The notes beneath the pieces were generated by a model. It was not told where the DNA came from. It did not search any database and saw only the letters and a list, made by a program, of their open reading frames with translations. A DNA stretch of 8,201 bases from Rhodospirillales bacterium (lineage in GTDB: Bacteria; Pseudomonadota; Alphaproteobacteria; Rhodospirillales; Defluviicoccaceae). The DNA lies in assembly GCA_026125865.1 (NCBI GenBank), contig JAHCKI010000096.1:1-8201 (forward strand), read 5' to 3'. The translations under genes and the position numbers were made by a program. This document shows positions 6,097-8,201 of the stretch, piece by piece (position 1 is the stretch's first letter; the number at the start of each line of letters is the position of its first letter).

Positions 6097-7788
6097 TTAC
6101 CGCGCCAACAAGATGCTGATGTCGGACTCAACGAGCAGGTAGGCCGTATCGCCCGCATCAATCGACTGTAGGGACGTGAATTCACCCATGGGAGACATCG
6201 ACCACGTACCGCTCAGCATTAGCTGATCGTTGTCGTCGCCGCAAACGGTGAGAGTGTTGTTCGCGTCGGTCATCGCCAGGACATTGAAAGCATCCAGGGC
6301 GACTTTGTTCGATTTACCAGACGTCAGCGACAGGGTTTCGATGTTGGCAATGGCAAGATCGTCGATAACCTGCAGATCCGTACTGAAATCGATCACCAAC
6401 GTATCGTCGCCGTTACCACCGTCGAGCCATGTGTCCCGGCCTTCGAAGTCCTTGCGATCGACCACAAAAACATCGTCGCCGCGACCGCCGGTGTAGCGGT
6501 CCATGCCGCGACCGCCGTCGAGAACGTTGTCACTGCCGCCCACGACCGTGAGATCGTCATCCCCCGCGTCGCCGTGCAGCACACTGTGCCCCGTGTTGTC
6601 TCCCAACACCGAGCCAACGAGCACGTCGTCGCCCTGCCCCCCGAATAGGGTGTTCAAGACGCCGGCGACCGCTGATCTGGAATCCTCGACGGAGGCTTCT
6701 CCGGACACTCGGATGACATCGTCGCCGCTTCCGCCATTGACCTCATTGGTTACGGTGGCGTTGGCCATGAGGCCGGCGGTGCTCGCAACGGCGCTGACAT
6801 CGATGGTGTCGTGGCCGCTACCGCCGAGCACGGTCTGGTCGATTTGGGCCGAGGCGGCGTCACCTTCCGTTTCCACGGTGGCATTCAGGCCCATGACATC
6901 GTCACCGGAACCGCCACCGACAATGCTCTTCACGGCCGCACTGGCGCCTTTGCCATAGGTTTGGATGGCGCTTTCAACGTTCAGGTCGTCCATGCCGGCG
7001 TCACCGCGGAGGGCCGTCTCAATCTCGGCGAGGGATTCTACGCCAGCCGTGGTTACGTTCGTGATGAGAGTCTGTTGATCGTCGCCGCGTCCTCCCGAAA
7101 CCGATTGTTCAACATGGGCACTGGCGCCTTCTCCCAAGGTTTGCGCGATGGCGACGGAATTTTGCACATCGTTGCCGCTGTCCCCTGAAACGGCGGCGTC
7201 GATCACCGCTGCGGCATCGTCGCCGCTTGTGAAGGCGAGACCATACGTGTTTTCAACATCGTCGCCACTGCCACCATGGGCGCGGAATTCAATACCGGCT
7301 CGTGCGCCTGCTCCCGCGGTTTGTGCAAGACCATTCGAGGCTAGGGAGTCATGGCCGGAACCGCCGGTCAATATGAGCGCGACATTGGCATCGGCGTCAT
7401 GCATCACACCGCCAACGTCAACCGAAGCACCCGACGTCGAAGCCAGTCCGGAAGCGCTCAACTGATCGTCGGAAGAGCCCCCGGACAAGTGGACAGCCGT
7501 ATTGGCGGCCGATCCTTGCCCACCCGCCATCGTGGTTGCATTGGCGTTGAGTGTGTCGTTACCCGTTTCACCGAATAGCGCACCCGCGGCATCGACCGTA
7601 ATGTAATCGGTGCGGTCAACGACATCGAGCGTCAGGATGAGTTCATCGTCGCCGAAGCTGCCTTTCAGCGCTACGTGGTTCAGGCCGTCGGCTTGCAGAA
7701 CATCGTTGCCCGCGAGCCCGACCACCGTGTCGCCGTCGTTTTCCGCGTTTAGAACATCGTCCGAACTTGTGCCTCGAATGAGAGCCAT
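6097..7788 (-). CDS. RTX-like calcium-binding protein with a 30-residue repeat core, predicted type I secretion substrate
   Basis: This is a 563-residue acidic protein rich in Gly, Asp, Ala and Ser, predicted to be exported and to bind calcium; its function is unknown. There is no Sec signal peptide. RTX-like motifs begin at residue 5 (RGTSSDDVL) and recur as GLAGNDVL, GETGNDTL, GGSGHDSL, GGSGDDVI and others, about 18 in total. Residues 141-380 hold eight motifs at an exact 30-residue period. Classical 9-residue spacing appears only near 425-442 (DGGRGMDRY, TGGRGDDVF). Residues ~480-563 resemble the end domain of many large secreted RTX proteins and adhesins: NIETLSL, a Leu/Asp-rich segment, LTVCGDDND, LSGTW, and a hydrophobic end VESDISILLAR, as in type I secretion signals. 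The family usually has no Cys; here one is present, Cys516. The ATG at 7788 has AGGAG at 7797-7801. No type I transporter is in the window. A structural, surface-layer or adhesive role is possible but unproven. Confidence 0.92.
   Translation of the reverse strand: MALIRGTSSDDVLNAENDGDTVVGLAGNDVLQADGLNHVALKGSFGDDELILTLDVVDRTDYITVDAAGALFGETGNDTLNANATTMAGGQGSAANTAVHLSGGSSDDQLSASGLASTSGASVDVGGVMHDADANVALILTGGSGHDSLASNGLAQTAGAGARAGIEFRAHGGSGDDVENTYGLAFTSGDDAAAVIDAAVSGDSGNDVQNSVAIAQTLGEGASAHVEQSVSGGRGDDQQTLITNVTTAGVESLAEIETALRGDAGMDDLNVESAIQTYGKGASAAVKSIVGGGSGDDVMGLNATVETEGDAASAQIDQTVLGGSGHDTIDVSAVASTAGLMANATVTNEVNGGSGDDVIRVSGEASVEDSRSAVAGVLNTLFGGQGDDVLVGSVLGDNTGHSVLHGDAGDDDLTVVGGSDNVLDGGRGMDRYTGGRGDDVFVVDRKDFEGRDTWLDGGNGDDTLVIDFSTDLQVIDDLAIANIETLSLTSGKSNKVALDAFNVLAMTDANNTLTVCGDDNDQLMLSGTWSMSPMGEFTSLQSIDAGDTAYLLVESDISILLAR
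6649..7368 (-). repeat. Eight tandem 90-bp (30-residue) coding repeats in the RTX-like gene
   Basis: Residues 141-380 divide into eight units of exactly 30 residues with no indel until the last boundary, where residue 381 adds one. Each unit opens with a glycine-aspartate turn (positions 2-7, e.g. GGSGDD, GDSGND, GDAGMD). Threonine is at position 17 in seven of eight units and glycine at 19 in seven of eight. Small residues, mostly Ala, sit at 22 and 24, with a hydrophobic residue often at 26 or 30. A ninth, earlier unit (102-140) keeps T17 and G19 but carries a nine-residue insertion, and a looser unit lies at 72-101. The DNA copies are diverged, so the repeats are old or under protein-level selection and not a recent expansion. 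Confidence 0.85.
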
Positions 7789-7794
7789 GAGCTG

Positions 7795-7801
7795 TTCTCC
7801 T
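7795..7801 (-). promoter_or_regulatory. Ribosome-binding site of the RTX-like gene
   Basis: AGGAGAA on the minus strand lies 6 bp before the ATG at 7788. It supports that start, which places an RTX motif almost at the N-terminus and rules out a missed Sec signal peptide in this frame. Confidence 0.7.
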
Positions 7802-7912
7802 GTGAGGAATGCACCAAATCGTTTTCCCGCAGCATTGCCCGTTTGTGAGAACGCACTCCCTATCCAAACGACGCAAAGTCTAGAGAAGCAGAACTCCTTT
7901 TGCGAGCTTTAA

Positions 7913-7932
7913 TATGAGCGTGCACCCTCATA
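7913..7932. promoter_or_regulatory. 20-bp near-perfect palindrome, candidate operator
   Basis: TATGAGCGTGCACCCTCATA pairs with itself at 9 of 10 positions with no loop; only the sixth position from each end breaks symmetry. The centre is GTGCAC. It lies 125 bp upstream of the RTX-like start and 157 bp upstream of the right-edge gene, where a dimeric regulator could control either or both. The symmetry is seen directly; the operator role is inferred, and the regulator family cannot be named. Confidence 0.45.
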
Positions 7933-8009
7933 GATAGCTTTGGCTCGGGACGGGCATCGGCTTTAAGGGGCATGGACGAAGAGAGCGACATAACAAAAGT
8001 GACGCAAAA

Positions 8010-8043
8010 CCGTCATACTTGCTTCAACAAGGACCGCTATATG
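8010..8043 (+). promoter_or_regulatory. Pho-box-like element with possible -10, upstream of the right-edge gene
   Basis: CCGTCAT (8010-8016) matches the PhoB half-site CTGTCAT at 6 of 7 positions. After the usual 4-bp gap comes GCTTCAA (8021-8027), a poor second half (3 of 7). TATATG at 8038-8043 starts 10 bp after it, about where the -10 lies in known Pho promoters. Only the first half-site is strong, so the call rests partly on the guess that the next gene is a phosphatase. Confidence 0.25.
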
Positions 8044-8088
8044 AAGGATACGGTCGATTTTTGATTTTTTGGAGGGAGAGCCTGGGCC

Positions 8089-8201
8089 ATGACCGACGCC
8101 CCCATGAAACTGAACTGTGAGAGCGAACCGCCCTTCGTCGATGACGATGATATGCCCGCCCATGCGGTCGTCGCCCCGACCATCGGCGACATCATTGCCA
8201 C
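8089..8201 (+). CDS. N-terminal fragment of a plus-strand gene, possibly a PhoX-family phosphatase
   Basis: The ATG at 8089 opens a frame that runs off the right edge after 37 complete codons. GGAGGGAG at 8071-8078 lies 10 bp upstream; GGAGG itself is a little far, and Met6 (8104) is an alternative start. The visible peptide is acidic and polar (FVDDDDMPAH at 16-25) and ends in APTIGDIIA. In PhoX/DUF839-family alkaline phosphatases a similar acidic leader and a G-D/E-I-I/V-A segment come just before the twin-arginine (RLSRR-type) export signal, which here would fall outside the window. No catalytic residue is visible, so the assignment is a resemblance from memory only. The gene is divergent from the RTX-like gene and shares its upstream region. 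Confidence 0.5.
   Translation, partial: MTDAPMKLNCESEPPFVDDDDMPAHAVVAPTIGDIIA

Larger units (their letters stand above)
7802..8088. other. Divergent intergenic region between the RTX-like gene and the right-edge gene
   Basis: This 287-bp stretch must carry the promoters of both divergent genes. I find no convincing minus-strand -35/-10 pair for the RTX-like gene and no RNA gene. It holds a 20-bp palindrome (7913-7932), a Pho-box-like pair with a downstream TATATG (8010-8043), and a GGAGGGAG ribosome-binding site (8071-8078). Short open frames here (for example minus 8163-7963) mostly lie opposite these signals and the right-edge gene, and look spurious. Confidence 0.6.

Noticed and set aside
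6649..7368. Regular 90-bp periodicity considered as a CRISPR or satellite array
   Set aside because: The period is a multiple of three, in frame, conserved at protein level and diverged at DNA level, so it is a coding repeat.
6230..7578. Several plus-strand open frames opposite the RTX-like gene, some rich in Ser and Pro
   Set aside because: Their periodic composition is the mirror of the 90-bp RTX repeats; no independent evidence of coding.
7963..8163. 66-residue minus-strand open frame in the divergent region
   Set aside because: It overlaps the ribosome-binding site and coding start of the plus-strand gene and shows no recognisable features.

Overview
The window reads as a chromosomal segment of a moderately GC-rich Gram-negative bacterium, most likely an alphaproteobacterium. 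The reasons are the style of the LPS-export proteins, a DmdC-type long acyl-CoA dehydrogenase and an RTX-type secreted protein. Five genes lie on the minus strand. One incomplete gene at the right edge lies on the plus strand. Almost all of the DNA is coding, and no gene-free stretch exceeds 300 bases.

Left part (1-3964, minus strand): lptF, lptG and lptD follow each other in that transcriptional order, 27 bp and 4 bp apart, and probably form one operon. LptF and LptG are the two membrane subunits of the LptB2FG transporter that extracts lipopolysaccharide from the inner membrane. LptD is the outer-membrane barrel that inserts it at the cell surface. LptD is cut by the left edge after 564 residues. 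lptF uses GTG and lptG uses TTG as start codon.

Middle (4001-6084): a 596-residue flavin acyl-CoA dehydrogenase of the DmdC type has a strong ribosome-binding site and a plausible promoter overlapped by an inverted repeat. A stem-loop plus T-run follows it at 4001-4062, so it appears to be its own transcription unit, separate from the lpt operon.

Right part (6053-8201): a 563-residue, glycine- and aspartate-rich RTX-like protein ends at a good intrinsic terminator. Its core is unusual: RTX calcium-binding motifs recur at a strict 30-residue period instead of nine. The protein has no Sec signal peptide and ends in a domain typical of type I secretion substrates, but no exporter is encoded here. 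A 287-bp divergent intergenic region follows, holding a 20-bp near-perfect palindrome and a Pho-box-like site. Beyond it is the start of a plus-strand gene whose first 37 residues weakly resemble PhoX-family phosphatases.

The lpt genes and the dehydrogenase are ordinary. The 30-residue RTX array and the divergent regulatory region next to it are the parts most worth a second look.
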